Shown here in pieces: positions 1-13,287 of a DNA stretch of 64,000 bases (its first letter is position 1; every line of letters starts with the position of its first letter). Where the stretch lies: positions 634,276-698,275 of the forward strand of contig CAUYUJ010018904.1 in assembly GCA_963575745.1 (NCBI GenBank). The letters run 5' to 3'. The DNA is from Prorocentrum cordatum. Lineage: Eukaryota > Sar > Dinophyceae > Prorocentrales > Prorocentraceae. A program made the translations under genes and the position numbers. Under the pieces are notes generated by a model. It was not told the origin of the DNA. It ran no database searches and saw only the letters and a list, made by a program, of their open reading frames with translations.

Positions 1-152
1 AGCAGTTGGTTCTTTCCCCCTCCACCCCCCCACCTCCTTATCACCCGAAGAGTGGTCGTATAGGTAATCTGGCTCAAGGTGTAAATTTGGTTGAATCGCC
101 CCTGCTCCCTAACCCCTAATGCACGGTTTCCGGAGCCAGCCTCGTGGCAGTT

Positions 153-797
153 TCTGGTTTTCGGATCATATCTCGGGCCTCCAGTGGCCACTTGGGACGA
201 TCGGGAGCCCCAGAACGCTCTCGGCGAGGCGCAGCCGCTGGAGAGCGTCCCGGGGCTGGAAGACCACCGATCTTGGGCGAACAACATATCCGTTTCCGCG
301 GCCTCACGGGCCGGGGCCCTGGGTCCTTGGAGGGGGTACCCCGCGGATGCGGGGCGTCTTGCCGCGACCGCGTATCCGCGGGACCGCGCCTCAGAATTCA
401 GCGCGCGAGGTCGCGGATACGGATGTGTTCGCCGAGAGCGGCGAGCACGCCCGAAAACTTCCGACCTCGAGTGTCGTAAACGGTCGAAGCTCGAACTCGC
501 CACGCGGCTCCCGCGGCTGCTGGCGCCTTACGCCCGCCGAGCCGCACTCGGCCCGCAGATAGTCGCGTGCCGAGGGGGTACGTCCTTGTGGGCGGCGTGC
601 CGAAAGGGGAAGTTTGGGGAGTTTCGGGTTCGAGGTTCCAAGGTTTTCCAGCGTTTTCGTTGGTCCTCGGCGTTGTCCCAGCTTCGGGATGCATTCCAGC
701 GGCTGCGCCTCGCCGAGAGCGTTCCAAGGGTGTCCTGATCGTCCCGAACGGCTGCCAGCGACCCGAGTGTATACGACCCGAAATCTCGAAAGCTAGA
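153..797. repeat. Inverted repeat (fold-back) with arms 153-262 and 668-797
   Basis: The segment around 210-245 reappears as its reverse complement around 690-727. About 30 bases are identical, with core ACGCTCTCGGCGAGGCGCAG, and a weaker match extends outward to about 153 and 797. Roughly 400 bases of GC-rich spacer lie between the arms. No protein is recognised in the arms or the spacer; open frames on both strands there are by-products of the inverted repeat. The rest of 1-1200 holds only GC-rich sequence and two TTCTNAGAA-type palindromes at about 912-950. Confidence 0.7.
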
Positions 798-1202
798 CGG
801 TTTGGATATTTAAAGGGGCAGGCCTTCTCGGAAGGTAGCGGGGCTGTTCCGAAGCCCTCCGTCCGGCCTTGTGAGTTGCCTTTTGTGGCTTCGAAGAGGG
901 CTTGGAAAGGTTCTCAGAAGGCCAGGGGTCTTCTCATCCTTCTGAGAAGGCTCGCGCCTCCTCTGCTTTCCCAGACCCCCGACGTCATGTTTTGTCACAA
1001 CGTCAAGCCCCCCAGGAGCCCAGAGGTCTCGACTCATTCCCCAGGTCCGGTTTTCTATCCCGAGTCGTTTCGACGGGCCCCAGAGACGCCGAAAACAACG
1101 AATAAACGCCGCCCTCACTTTTTCAGTCCGTTTTCGAGGTCTTCGCCCCGGGGCGCTCCGCTGAGTGGCTTCCGCGGCTCCCGGCGCTCTCCGCTCGCCC
1201 AG

Positions 1203-1321
1203 CCGGCGTCAGCGAGCTGATCGTCGCGTGCGACGCCCTCACGCTGTGCGGCAGCCGCGAGACGCTCGTCGACGCCGCCGGGAAGCTGGCGCCGAAGGAG
1301 TCGCCGACGGAGGAGCTGCAG
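1203..1321 (+). CDS. Candidate internal exon, protein unknown
   Basis: A CAG acceptor at 1200-1202 follows a C-rich tract and is followed by about 39 codons without a stop, in a frame beginning GVSELIVACDALTLCGS and ending near SPTEELQ. The composition is helical and typical of a coding exon, unlike the pyrimidine-rich DNA on either side. The 3' boundary is uncertain: a GA donor after CTGCAG is possible, and the frame also stays open for a while into the pyrimidine tract. I do not recognise the family. It may belong to the same widely split plus-strand gene as the exons at 8.5 and 12.8 kb, but nothing links them directly. Confidence 0.42.
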
Positions 1322-1329
1322 GAACGCCC

Positions 1330-1982
1330 TATCCTGCCCCTCCCTGCTTCCTGCTCCCTCCTCTTCCCTCCCTCGAAGAAGAAGAAGCAGCGGAATGAGC
1401 ATGAGCATGAGTTTTTGGGAGCTGGAGGCGGCGGGGGGGTCTGCCCTAGATGGGCGCAAGGAAAACCAGTGAGGAGGGGAGAAAGGGGGCCAAGTCTAGA
1501 TTGGAAACCCATCTGGAGCAGCGGTCCAGAGGGGACAGGGAACAAAACCCGTGTACAATTGTGCAACGGTTGGAACCAGTGATGATGCCCCGCCTCAGCC
1601 CCCCTGCCGTCTCCAATTCCATAGGTCCTTGCGGATTTATTGGATCGGCGCTGCCCCCCCCCCTGAGGCGCCGGAGCCGCTCCGCGCGCCAGGGAAAGGG
1701 GTCCAGCGCCGATCTCAGAAATCCGCGCGGAGTTCCGAACGTCAGTGTTTATGCAACGTTTTTCCCCATATCCTAAGGATTGGGGTTCTTGTTATTACTC
1801 TGACGCCTCCCACTCCTCCTCCTCCTTCTTCCTCCCGCTCGCGCCTCCCTCCTCCCAATGATAATCACCAGATAAGACAAGACAAGATAAGATACTACAA
1901 GGTAAGATAAGATAGCACAATATATGATAAGAAGAGATTTCAAGATAAGATAAGATAAGTTAAGCTCACACTCGCACTCTCT
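1330..1982. other. Non-coding: pyrimidine-rich DNA and GATAA-type microsatellite
   Basis: This holds C/T-rich stretches, then an A/G-rich microsatellite at about 1868-1965 built from GATAAGA and GACAAGA units. A stretch at 1698-1762 resembles 12235-12300 (shared GGTCCAGC, CCGATC and GTTTATGC blocks), so it is a dispersed repeat copy. No gene is seen. Confidence 0.6.
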
Positions 1983-2970
1983 CATGATCACAAAACGCTG
2001 CCAGGGGCATCATTTGGGAGCCCCAAGGGGGAGCCACCCTGGCTGATCTCACGAGCCCGTTCGCGCCGATTTTGGTGGGACGTCTCAGCTAGAATTGCCG
2101 TTTGGCGCCCCCAACATGTATCTCTTGAGAGCCTCATGGTCACAAAACGCTGCCAGGGGCATCATTTGGGAGCCCCAAGGGGGAGCCACCCTGGCTGTTC
2201 TCACGAGCCCGTTCGCGCCGATTTTGGTGGGACGTCTCAGCTAGAATTGCCGTTTGGCGCCCCAACATGTATCTCTTGAGAGCCTCATGGTCACAAAACG
2301 CTGCCAGGGGCATCATTTGGGAGCCCCAAGGGGGAGCCACCCTGGCTGATCTCACGAGCCCGTTCGCGCCGATTTTGGTGGGACGTCTCAGCTAGAATTG
2401 CCGTTTGGCGCCCCCAACATGTATCTCTTGAGAGCCTCATGGTCGCAAAACGCTGCCAGGGGCATCATTTGGGAGCCCCAAGGGGGAGCCACCCTGGCTG
2501 ATCTCACGAGCCCGTTCGCGCCGATTTTGGTGGGACGTCTCAGCTAGAATTGCCGTTTGGCGCCCCAACATGTATCTCTTGAGAGCCTCATGGTCGCAAA
2601 ACGCTGCCAGGGGCATCATTTGGGAGCCCCAAGGGGGAGCCACCCTGGCTGATCTCACGAGCCCGTTCGCGCCGATTTTGGTGGGACGTCTCAGCTAGAA
2701 TTGCCGTTTGGCGCCCCCAACATGTATCTCTTGAGAGCCTCATGGTCACAAAACGCTGCCAGGGGCATCATTTGGGAGCCCCAAGGGGGAGCCACCCTGG
2801 CTGATCTCACGAGCCCGTTCGCGCCGATTTTGGTGGGACGCCTCAGCTAGAATTGCCGTTTGGCCTCCCCAACATGTATCTCTTGAGAGCCTCATGGTCA
2901 CAAAACGCTGCCAGGGGCATCATTTGGGAGCCCCAAGGGGGAGCCACCCTGGCTGATCTCACGAGCCCGT

Positions 2971-2971
<1 letters not shown>
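1983..2971. repeat. 152-bp tandem array, six full copies plus a truncated seventh
   Basis: Units begin at CATG positions 1983, 2135, 2286, 2438, 2589, 2741 and 2893, so the spacing is 151 or 152 bases. The one-base difference is a CCCCC versus CCCC run before AACATGTATC. Copies are nearly identical, so the array is young or homogenised. The last copy breaks off after CACGAGCCCG and runs straight into a GA tract. Minus-strand open frames here repeat with the array and are not genes. Confidence 0.95.
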
Positions 2972-3840
<869 letters not shown>

Positions 3841-3959
3841 GCTCAGTCACACTTAAATCCAGATTCGTCCTCACCGAGTCCCACCACCAAGGGAGCGCCA
3901 GCAAGGATATGCACATATGGGGATCCCCACGCAGTGAATAATCTTATTCTAGTAGTCCT

Positions 3960-4070
3960 GACCTTTTCCTCCTCCTCCTCCTCCTCCTCCTCCTCCCTGT
4001 CCTCAACGGTCCGCTCTTCCTCCTCCCTGTCTTGGGCACGCTCCACCTCCTCCCTGCTCCCTCCCACAGA
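3960..4070. repeat. CTC trinucleotide tract
   Basis: Pyrimidine-only CTCCTC repeats, about 110 bases. Similar tracts in either orientation lie at 12500-12720, 22285-22370, 24905-25020, 37550-37700, 40741-40815, 44525-44690 and 47175-47515. Confidence 0.9.
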
Positions 4071-4079
4071 CATGATCGC

Positions 4080-7000
4080 GTCGTGAAAACATGCAGTCGG
4101 GCGGTTTTTGGCAAGTTTCTGCCTCCAGGGGGCCCTCGCATGGGCCGTCAGAAATTACTCGGAATGAGAAACCGGCGCTGGGGAAAGGCTCGGGATTTCC
4201 GGGGACCCCATATTGAAACATTACAAACATCGAATGTCTGGGCCTGTGACCTCCTCATCCCTCTTCCGTCCTTCTCACTTCTCGTTCGTTCATTCTTCGG
4301 GCAGGTTCATCTGATGCCCAAGCGAGGTGAACACAACAGTACTCCTCACTCCTCATGTTTCTCTCCGTCAGACCGCATGAATCTGAGCTGCGAGACGCGA
4401 CCTTCTCTCGCATCCGCCTCCTCTCCTACTCTTCTGCATTTTTCCTCCGCCCTCCTCACCCTGACTGTTTACCCCATCTCCCTCTCTCATCTCCTCTGCA
4501 TCCTCCTCCCTCCCAGTCATCCTCCCCTTCTTCGTCGTCGTCCTCCTCCTCCTTCATTCATCCGCCTCTGCCTCGGCATCCTCATTGTCTGTCATGGGTA
4601 TTCGCGATTACTGAGAAGGTGCCTCTTTTCAAAGCTTGCTGCCGCTCACTCTGCTGCCTGTGCTTGACGGCTGTTCTCGCGTGAGGGCCCTCCGCATGCC
4701 CTTCTACATGCCCTTCGTTTAGGGTTAGGGTGCCTCACTGCGTGGCACCACCGCCGCCCTTGATATTGTCAGCTTGTGATCCATATAACTGACCCCCCCC
4801 CGCGCTGATGAATAGGCCCGCGTGGCGCGAAACGATGCTTTTAATCGCGTGCGGCAGGGCTCGGGGTGCCACCGCGCCGCGGATGAGGACAAACGGCATG
4901 AACGACGCGCCGCTTCCGAGGTAAAGGGCGGACCCGCACAGTGCAGCGCAGTGCGTGCGTGAGCGTTGCGCGTGTGAATATGTGCGCTGTCCCGGGAGCG
5001 AGCGACCTAGTTCGTTCGCGGGCCCTACAGTGCGCGCTGCCCACTGCATTGGGCTTGTGAGAGTGCGCCGCTCGAGGTTCGAGGTTTCGTTGGGGCCTTG
5101 GCTTCGTTTGCTCGTCCGGCTTGTGCTTTCCCGAATGGTCGTCGTTGGGTCCTTGGCTTCGTTTGCTCGTCCGGCTTGCGCTTTCCCGAATGGTCGTTGT
5201 CGCGTTTTTTGTTCTTGTTCGACTGGCGCGTGGCTAGTGCTCGACGTCAGCTTGACTTATCCAGGGGATTCCCGTTGAGAAATTCATCTCCCTCCATTAT
5301 CCAGGAGGGAAGCGGAAACGGGTCCGAGAATTCTTTCGCCGTTTTCGGGCCCCGAGGGCCATCGGCGGGCCCCTGAAGCAGCCGAAAGACTACCCAGGGT
5401 GACGAGCTGGCCCTGGCGGGAACTCCAGGGCCCAGGGCCCGAACCCCCCAGAGCCGGTTTCCGTCGCGGAGAGGTAAGCCCTGGCCGAGGCGTCGGGTTG
5501 GCTGCCTGGCAGCACTGCAAAGAGACCCCGCGAGCAGAGCAGGGAAGCGACTGCGGCAGTGGGGGGGGGGGGGGGGGGGCGACGGCAGCGGTGACGTCGG
5601 TCCTTGCCTCTGCCGCCCCGCCCTCCCGCCTTCCCCCCCCCCCCGTTCTGTGGCCAGTTCGGCCCGAGCGCCCCGTTGTAGCGGAGGCCGTGCTGCGCTT
5701 GTCGCCCTCTCGCCGACGACCAGGTGTTGGTTGACCGCGCCTGTGGGCAGGTAGAGATGGGTGCGCGCATAGGGGGGTCGGTCTTGGCGCTTTTGTAGAG
5801 GTCTCGAAGAGAGCGCTCCGTGCCCTTGACTAGATCTCACACGCGAAACGCGCGATCCCCGCAGCTTCGCCGCAACAGAAATATCGCGTGAATATTTCTT
5901 ATCTCGCCCGGGAGAATGCAACACTTTCGTGCGATTGCTCGCGTTGCCTCGCGGGCCTTGCGCGACATACGCACGAATCGTATCGCACGTTAGCGGGCGC
6001 GTTGCGCGGGATTATTGTTACCCCAACGTTGCCTTGCCGACGCTGGGGGCCGACGGGGACGAGTTGGTTGCGGCGGGCGGCGACAGGATGAACAACAAAA
6101 GCATGATTATGTTGGCAGGGAGAGGGCGATGACGCGCGCGAAATGGCGGCGGGGCAAGAAGAGGGGTCAGAAACTTAAGTTTGAACATCTGCAAAGTCAG
6201 TTGGACGGCAACGCTAACAACAGTGGCGAGCTATGGATGAGGGGGATATGGCCGGGAAAGATGTAAAGGAAGAGGCGGGGTGACGAGCGGGAAGGTTGAG
6301 TTCGGGTCGCCAATGTTGCCCCTCTGTCGAAAATATTGAGATGGCACTTGACTGCTTGAGTTTGTAGGAAGTCCCGAGCGGGAGCCTGGTCCATGAGCAA
6401 ACAGCGGGGACTTCTCGAACGGGGGCTTTATTCCTGAGGAAAACGCAAGGACTGCCCGAGGCCCGCCCCCCCCCCCGCGGGCTCCCCCAACGTTGCAAAC
6501 CGATAGGAACTTGTCACCTGGCCGCTTGAATCTCTAGGAAGGCTGGCGCGGGAGCCTCGCAGATTGCGACGGTGCTTCGGGCGAGGACCTCGTACGCGAG
6601 AAAATGGCAACGGCATGCCGGGCGGGAATCCCCTTTAGAGAGACGAAGGGACCCCCCCTTGTCCCTCCGCGTTGCCCCTCCTTCCTCCCCCCCTGATCCC
6701 TAATTATTATTCCCTCCTCCTTCTCTCCCCCTGCCTTCGTCCCTCCGTCCCTCCTCCCTCCGCCGCTCCTCCCCGCCCTTCCCCCGTCCCCCCTTCCTTA
6801 TCCGTCCCTGCTCCATCCCTGGCAGCCGAATGCCATTTTTTGCGACCTTCTCCGAATTCGGAAAAACGTGAACATTCCGACGGTAGGACCCCGCGCGGCA
6901 AGTTCCCAGGGAAATCAACCCGATTCGGACCAAAGAAACTCTCGGCGGCGTTTCCGTTTTGGGGGTAACGGCACGACATGCGCGGGCTACGTTGCGAATA

Positions 7001-7370
7001 GTGTCTCCTCGGACGTGCGACTAGCTGAAAGCGTCTGGTGGCACATTGTCTGGGAAGTGCGTGAGGAGCGTGCCGAACTTGAGCCTTGAGCCATCTTGAC
7101 ATGTTTGCGTGTTCGACAGAGTGGGCGCAAAGTGCATCGCGATTGCGGACGGAGGGAGGGAATAGGCCGGAGAGAGGAGGGTCGGTGGAGAAAGGATGGC
7201 GGGAGGAGAGGGAGGGGGGAAGGGAGGAGGGAGGGCAGAGGGAGCAAGGGGACGTGGGATGGAACATGGGAGGGGCGGCACCCTCGCTCTGCGCGTGTGG
7301 AAAGCACGCGCACAACGAGGGTGCTACCCTGAAGTTGCGGGGTGGAAATGGGAGGGGTATTTATTAACAT
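4080..7370. other. Mostly featureless GC-rich DNA with small repeats
   Basis: No gene is recognised. It contains a tandem duplication of about 54 bases at 5094-5205 (GGCTTCGTTTGCTCGTCCGG twice), a run of G at 5560-5580, a partly repeated block at 6354-6390 and 6525-6560, and C/T-rich DNA at 6640-6830. A short TTTAGGGTTAGGG at about 4718 resembles two plant/protist-type telomere repeats but is too short to call. Confidence 0.5.
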
Positions 7371-7379
7371 CGGGTCTTA

Positions 7380-7890
7380 GGTCGTAGCTTATTACTTAAT
7401 TGTTGTAAGCTTGCCTTCAATATGTATACACACAGCATAGCCGTTATACGTAGAGCGCACGGCCTCGCACGGTTTCGCTGAGTCCTGGTAAGGTTCGTTA
7501 AGGTTCGCTAAGCACGTACGGCGCAATAAGATGTGTTAGGCTGTAGTAGTGCATATACTACATGCTTAGGTATGTTTTGTAAGTATGTCGCTACCGCGAG
7601 CTCACCGTGCTGACTTCCGTTAAATCATGTTAACCACTGCGCGATGTGAAGTTAATGTTCAATGCAACGTAGTTGCAGTTAGCTAAGTCATGACACTGCC
7701 GACCTAGTATTTAACATAAGCTCTTCACAGTTGCCATCATTTCGCAACTCGTACTGTGAGTTAAGCCAGGCTGCATATCATTTATCATGGCTTAACGTGA
7801 GTTAGCACATATTCTATCTTACTCTAACATGCTTTCGCAAGACTTAGCTATGACTGACATCCATTGTTTTTTTATGTGGGTTAGCCTCGA
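7380..7890. other. AT-richer island with short GTTAAG/CTTAAC repeats
   Basis: This block is clearly less GC-rich than its surroundings. It contains many short direct and inverted words (GTTAGC, GTTAAG, CTTAAC, GTTCGTTAAGG). The texture resembles the subterminal zones of the 48-58 kb element, but I see no terminal inverted repeat here. No coding frame stands out. Confidence 0.45.
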
Positions 7891-8500
7891 ATGTTGTCAT
7901 GGTTTTCGAACAATCATTGTTTTTCCGTCAAGTTTGTTGGCGGACGTTCGAGCATATGTGGTTTGGTTGTTTTTGTTGGATTGTGGTTTGCTCAATTGTT
8001 CGTGTTGATCTTTGGCTTAGGAGGCATTCGCAGGCAGGGTCAGACTTGGGCACAGTCTCATCTCACAGAGGGAGAGGGATGAGGAACGATAAGACCCACA
8101 TCTGCAGGTGCATCTCGATCCGATTCGATATCGATGCTGGTCGGTCCGATCCGACTCGATTCTGGTTTCCTGTCAAACCCATGCGGCCCGATGCTTCCAT
8201 GGCGCTTTGCGCGCTCCTGGCGAGGCCGATCCGACGCACCTGCTGCCCGTCTGCTGACGGGGGATGGGGAGTGGCCGGAAAATGCGGGGAGATTAGGATG
8301 ATTTGGTTGCATGTCCTGAGAGGTGAAATTCAGCATCGGTGGTGGTACATCCGCGGTCAAAGACTAGCCCAATCTGGCGGAATACCGTCTAGTTTTGCAT
8401 CATCCCGTTCAGTGTGAGGCGAGCGGGAGGGGTAGGCGCGAGGCATGGCGTGCACGGCGGTGTTGGGTAGCTCGTTCCTGCCACGGTGGGCCTCCCGCAG

Positions 8501-8590
8501 GCGCTGATGGTACTGCTGAAGGACGCAAAGCCGCAGATCATGGACGGCCTGGAGTGGGCCAGCCTGGCGTCGCCGCCGGAGAAGGCCAAG
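8501..8590 (+). CDS. Candidate 90-bp internal exon, protein unknown
   Basis: A clean exon signature: CTCCCGCAG acceptor ending at 8500, 30 open codons (ALMVLLKDAKPQIMDGLEW, then about 11 more ending PPEKAK), then AAG followed by the GT donor GTGGGC at 8591. Both ends are phase 0. The peptide is hydrophobic/helical and non-repetitive, and the flanks are pyrimidine-rich or featureless. The family is not recognised. It shows that a real, intron-rich gene crosses this area on the plus strand, probably with introns of several kilobases. Confidence 0.6.
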
Positions 8591-8599
8591 GTGGGCTCC

Positions 8600-10700
8600 C
8601 CACCCCCCTGTCCGGGCTCCCCCCCTGCCTGGCCATTGTCCGGATCCGGTGTGCTCCTCTGGCTTGGATTGTCGTTTCAGCCTCGAAGGTTTTTATCGTT
8701 TGCCTTGCGTCCACAGCCGAGGTCGACTTCATGTCTATGCCACCGTCCGCACACCCACCCACCCCGTTCCCCCTTCCCGTGGCTCACATCTGCGATAGGG
8801 AAGATGCAAAGAGTGACTCGGTCTGGCCCTGTCGCTCTTCTCTGGCCCTGGCTAGTGTCCCTTTAGTTTTTCCAGCCCTGGCAGCCTGATCCCGATGGCT
8901 TCGGGCTCGTTCCAGCCCCTGCCCTTTTGCCCAGCCCTGGCCACTTCCACTTTCATGGAAATCCCAGCTTCCAGCTTTTCCAGCTTCCCTGCATCAGAGC
9001 CTCTGACTTCGGCTCGTTAGCCTGTATGTCTTGCGAGTTTGCCGGGCCTTGTTCGGCATCTTGGTCGGTCCTGTGAACCGTCGTGCCCTTGAGCCCCCTT
9101 TCTCCCTCGCTCTTTTTGGTCCCGGTTCCTTCCAGGCCCCTTCGTCGGCGTTTTGGCCTCTTTTTGTTTGCGCGAGGGGGAAGCTTGATGCCAGCCAAGC
9201 GGACAGGGACGTGTGATGTGGGTCGAACGGGGCCAGGGCGAGGATGAGTCCGTTCAAGCGTTCCAGAACGCTCTCAGATTGTTCCAGGTCGCTCTGAGAT
9301 GGCCGCGGCGCCCGATGCATCCTCCACAGCCGCCAGATCTCAGCGAAATTCGACTTAACCTCACTCGATGTTGTGCTCGTCTTGGCCTCGTCTTAAGTGG
9401 AGGATGGGGATGGGGATGCAAAGGGATCGGGTTAGCAGGTTAGCATGGTTATCAGCATGATGCGCTGCACTGTGTCAGACCAGAGTGGGCCCCTGAGCTT
9501 GCTCCGCCCCCCCGTCTGAAGAGGCAATTTTGCGCTTCAGTGCCACATCATGCATGGTCCTCACTTGCGTGCGAATCATAGGGACCTCCTGCAATGTCGG
9601 TGCAGCCCGACGCTGGAACCGTCCATCTCGCATGTATCAGAGCGCGGGGGCAGACTTCGTTGCTTCTCTGACAGCAAGGCCTGGAGTGCAACGCATTCTC
9701 GTCATGTGTCGTTGATCCCCTACTGGCGGGACGCGGTTTCGCTCACAAGTTGCCGCTGCGGGAGATCGCTGGGTCTTGGCCGAACCCGTCATTCGTCACA
9801 TGATGTCCTCTTTCGGACGAGCATGGCTGACGCCCGCTCAAGCTCCACTTTTGGAAACCAGTTGGGTCTCAGGGTACGTACGTAAACGAGCGGAGCACAG
9901 AAACGCTGGCTTCCCCCTGTCGCCAGACACAGCAAACTATCCTCACAACACAGACGCGGTGGCATGGCATCGGCCTCAAAACTAAGGTGGGGCCTAGCGC
10001 CGATGCAGAGAACGCCCGCGAAGCATCGAACAAGGATTCCTTGATGCATGCAGGGAGGCCTAGAGGTTGACACCAACACCAATATCGGCGGTGTGCCTCC
10101 ACCGAGTGAAGATGATCCCAATCTCGGTGATGGTGGTAATATTCGGGCATCCTAGGTGGCCGAACCTTTGCGTGCGGCGCTGGGGGCCCCCTTGTCGCGT
10201 TCCGCGCGCCATGAAGGGGAGGCTCAGCACAACCACCCAGCTTTCGCGCCGGAGACAGCCGGAATCCGCCGAAGACCGCCAGGCGCCGCCGAGGACGGTT
10301 GTAACGCCGCCAGGATACCGCCGAAGATCGCTAGAGGAAGAATAAGAACGGACGCCGTGCATGACAGGGGTGCATTGGCAAGGCAATGAAAGAAGCCGCA
10401 CTAAGACAGTTGTGGCGGCTCTGCTGTGGAGCAGCAGCGAATTCACGGAAACGAGTACGGTCAACCATGATAGTAAGGATGGGGCAATTTTCCAAGGCCA
10501 CCCTTGCATCCTTGCCCCTTCGGTATTCGGCATCCTTCGGCATTCTGCTGCTCTCCGCACGGAAAACGTCAACATGGCGTTCCAAGGTTTTTGCATCCTT
10601 ACCTCGCATCCTTACTATCCTGGTCGAGGGTATTTACTCTTATTCCAGGGTCTTCGCGGATCTCGAAACAAGCTTGCAAACACCCGCAGAGTCAGGGCAG
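8600..10700. other. Intronic or intergenic DNA, no gene recognised
   Basis: Mixed sequence without repeats dense enough to name. Short open frames on both strands have no recognisable family. Just upstream, a stretch at 8360-8400 resembles 44198-44253 (shared AATCYGGCG, GTTTTGC and ATCCCG blocks) and 8110-8170 resembles 26566-26630, so dispersed repeat copies occur around here. Confidence 0.4.
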
Positions 10701-10704
10701 AGTG

Positions 10705-11310
10705 AACAGGGATTACTGAGTAGTAAGGGGTGAGTAGTAGGGAGTCGTGAGTATTGAGTAGTGAGTAGGGAGTAGCGAAGTCAGTAGTGAGTAGTGAGAC
10801 TTGGGTATTGAATAGTGGGTAGTGAATATTGAATCGTGACTGGTAAGTATTGGGTAGTGGGTTGTGTGCACTGGGTAGTGAGTAGTGAGTAGTGCGTCAT
10901 TAGTAGTGAAGAGTGAATCCAGAGTAGTTAGTAATCAGTAGTGGGTAGTGGATAGTGAGTACTAAGTGGTGCGGAAGTATGGAGCAGGGAGTAGTGAGTA
11001 GGGAGTAGTGAGTTGCGAGTAGTGAGTTGTGAGCGGTGAGTTGCGAGAAGTGAGCAGTGTGTTGCGAGCAATGTGTAGTGAGTTGCGAATTGGGGGTAGT
11101 GAGTTGTGAGTAGTGGGTAGGGAGTAGCGAGTATGGAGTAATGAGTTGCGAATGGTCAGTCGTGCGTAGTAGTGAACAGCGGGTAGCGAGTAGGGAGTAG
11201 GGAGTAGTGAGTAGCGAGTACTGCGTAGTGAGTCGTGTATAGTGATTCGTGATTAGTGAGTCATGGGTAGCGAGTAGTGAGTGGTGAGTAGTGAGTAGTG
11301 ATCGGCTTAG
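10705..11310. repeat. GAGTAGT minisatellite
   Basis: About 600 bases of degenerate 7-10-base units of the form GTAGTGAGTAGGGAGTAGTG. Units vary (GTTGCGAG, GTCGTGAG), so the array is old. Confidence 0.93.
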
Positions 11311-12770
11311 GATTCGGTTAGTGGTGAGGATAGGGCTGAAGGATTATGGTTAGGGGTGGTAGGGTTCGGGTTCTGGTGAAGCCAGTGGGCGGCGTGGCGA
11401 CGGGGGGGGGACGAATTTCGAGGGCAAAGGGAAGGAGGGGGGGGTCCGGAACCTCCCTGCCTCTTTTTCAAGTGGGGGTGTGGGTGGCGGGTTCGTCGAC
11501 GACGGACCAGGAAAAGTGGGCGGGGGGTCCCGCCGGACGACGGACCAGGAAAGGGGGGGGAGCTACCCGACGACGGACCGGGGAAAGGGGGTGGGGAGGT
11601 TCCGAGCTCCCCCCCCCCTTGCGGGGCATCCAGCGGCGCGCCCTCCAGCATTACTATCTGTTCCTCCTAAACGTCCTTCTCCCCTCGCCCTCCTCCATCC
11701 TCCCTCCTCCGACCCCCTCCCGCCTCCCTCTTCCTCCTTCTGTTCTCCTCCTTCTCTGTCTTCCCGCCTCCTCTCGCCCACAACCCAGTGCAACGCAAAG
11801 TGCTACAAATGCAAATGCAACGCAACGCAATGCAATAGAATGCAATGCAATGCGTTCAAACGCAACGAAATGCAACAGGACGCAGTGCAATACGATTCAT
11901 CGCAGCATAGCGCAATGATCTGCATGGCAATGCCACTCAATACCTCCTCCCTTATTCCTCCTCCCCCTATTCCAGTGCCGGAGGAAATGTTTGAACCCCC
12001 GCCGCCCAGGCCTCCCCCCCCGCTCATTTAGGGCCAGAAACATGTTGTTTGACCACTCAATGCCCGGGCCTCGAAACGGCGTCGACTTGCCAATTTTTGC
12101 ACCCCACCACACGGATCGTGCCTCCAGGGCCAGGGAGGATTTGGAGCCCTTCCAATTTTTGTAACATTTGTTTGTTCTTCCTTAGCCTTCCGTGAAACAT
12201 TGTTTGATCCCCCACCCGCGGCAGGGAGGGGGGGGGTCCAGCTCCGATCCAGGCAATGCGCTTGGAGATCCACAAGTTTCTGTTTATGCCGTCTTTTCAT
12301 CCTCTGAGTGTGGAGCTGAATTTGCGGCATTGGCAGGTGTGGCAACACAGTCGCGCCGCGGGCACGCCAGAGGCCGATGGGTAATAGGCGGGGTCCATGG
12401 GTCACAAAGCCGTAACGCGTGGCCAACATTGCGTGTTGGGCAGGACTTGGCGCTGTCTCTCTCTGCACGCCCCGTTGCGCTTTGTGCTGCCGCGGGCGCG
12501 CTCTCGCGAAAAAGAGGAGGAGAAGGAGGAGGAGGAGGAAGAGGGGGGAGAGGGCCCATCGGGATGACGGGTTCGGGAGGGATCCTCTTCAAGCTCCTCG
12601 AGGAGGGCAGGGTCGAGGAAGAGAAGGATGATCGATGAGGAGGAGCAGGGTCGAGGAGGAGGAGGAGAATCGATGAGGAGCAGGAGGATCGAGGAGGGCG
12701 GAAGGCTGGGACAGAGGATGGAGTGGACAAGGAGGATGGATGCCCGTCCATGCCCGGGTCGCCCCGCCCG
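11310..12770. other. Non-coding: G-rich, C/T-rich and ATGCA-repeat DNA
   Basis: G-rich blocks at 11390-11610, C/T-rich 11660-11770, a pentamer array AATGC/AACGC at about 11790-11925, and a purine-rich GAGGA tract at about 12500-12720. The pentamer array is the complement type of the GCATTG array at 15.1-15.35 kb. No gene is recognised. Confidence 0.55.
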
Positions 12771-12772
12771 AG

Positions 12773-12896
12773 TTCGAGATCGACAAGCCCAGTATTGCGC
12801 TGAGGCGGCTTGCCGACACCGCTGTGCCAAAGGGTGCTGGCGAGAAGGCGCGGACTCTTTTCTTGGAAGTTGGTCTGCATGGAGTGCCGTCCATTG
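12773..12896 (+). CDS. Candidate internal exon, protein unknown
   Basis: An AG acceptor at 12771-12772 is followed by about 41 open codons starting FEIDKPSIALRRLADTAVP and including KARTLFLEVGLHGVPSI, then the GT donor GTGGGG at 12897. The peptide looks like ordinary globular protein. It ends just before an AT/TG microsatellite (12900-12985), consistent with an intron. The family is not recognised; it may be part of the same plus-strand gene as the 8.5-kb exon. Confidence 0.5.
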
Positions 12897-12899
12897 GTG

Positions 12900-12985
12900 G
12901 GGATATATACATATACATACATACACACATATAGATATATATGTATATATATATATATAGGTATACATGTATGTGTGTGTGTGTG
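12900..12985. repeat. AT/AC/TG microsatellite
   Basis: Alternating ATATAC, ATATAT and TGTGTG runs of about 85 bases, probably inside an intron. Confidence 0.9.
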
Positions 12986-13287
12986 TGCCGTTGCCCGTCC
13001 CTCGTCGCCACGACTGGGTTCGCTTCGACATCTTGGTCAGAACGCGCTGGAGGGGTCCAGCATCTTTTAGTGCCCCCAGCCAGGGCCCGGTGAGGTCACG
13101 CAGGGGGCGTTTGGGGAGCGCTCCTTCTCCGTCTCTCCTCGCCTTCTGTGGCGTGTCATTGATTGAGTCAATTGAGCGGGGGTGTCTTCTGCCCTCGTCT
13201 CTTCCTCCTCTCTCACCGCAATCACGACTTCCCTCATCACCGTCACCATCATCACCCTCGGTATCATCACCTTCATCCTCATCATAG

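Noticed and set aside
4716-4735. Telomere-like TTTAGGGTTAGGG
   Set aside because: Only two units, internal, no array.
5398-5473. Possible 76-bp exon with a good GTAAG donor
   Set aside because: The frame is short and Pro/Arg-rich like surrounding GC-rich DNA; the acceptor is weak and the upstream part resembles a dispersed TTTCGGGCCCC repeat.
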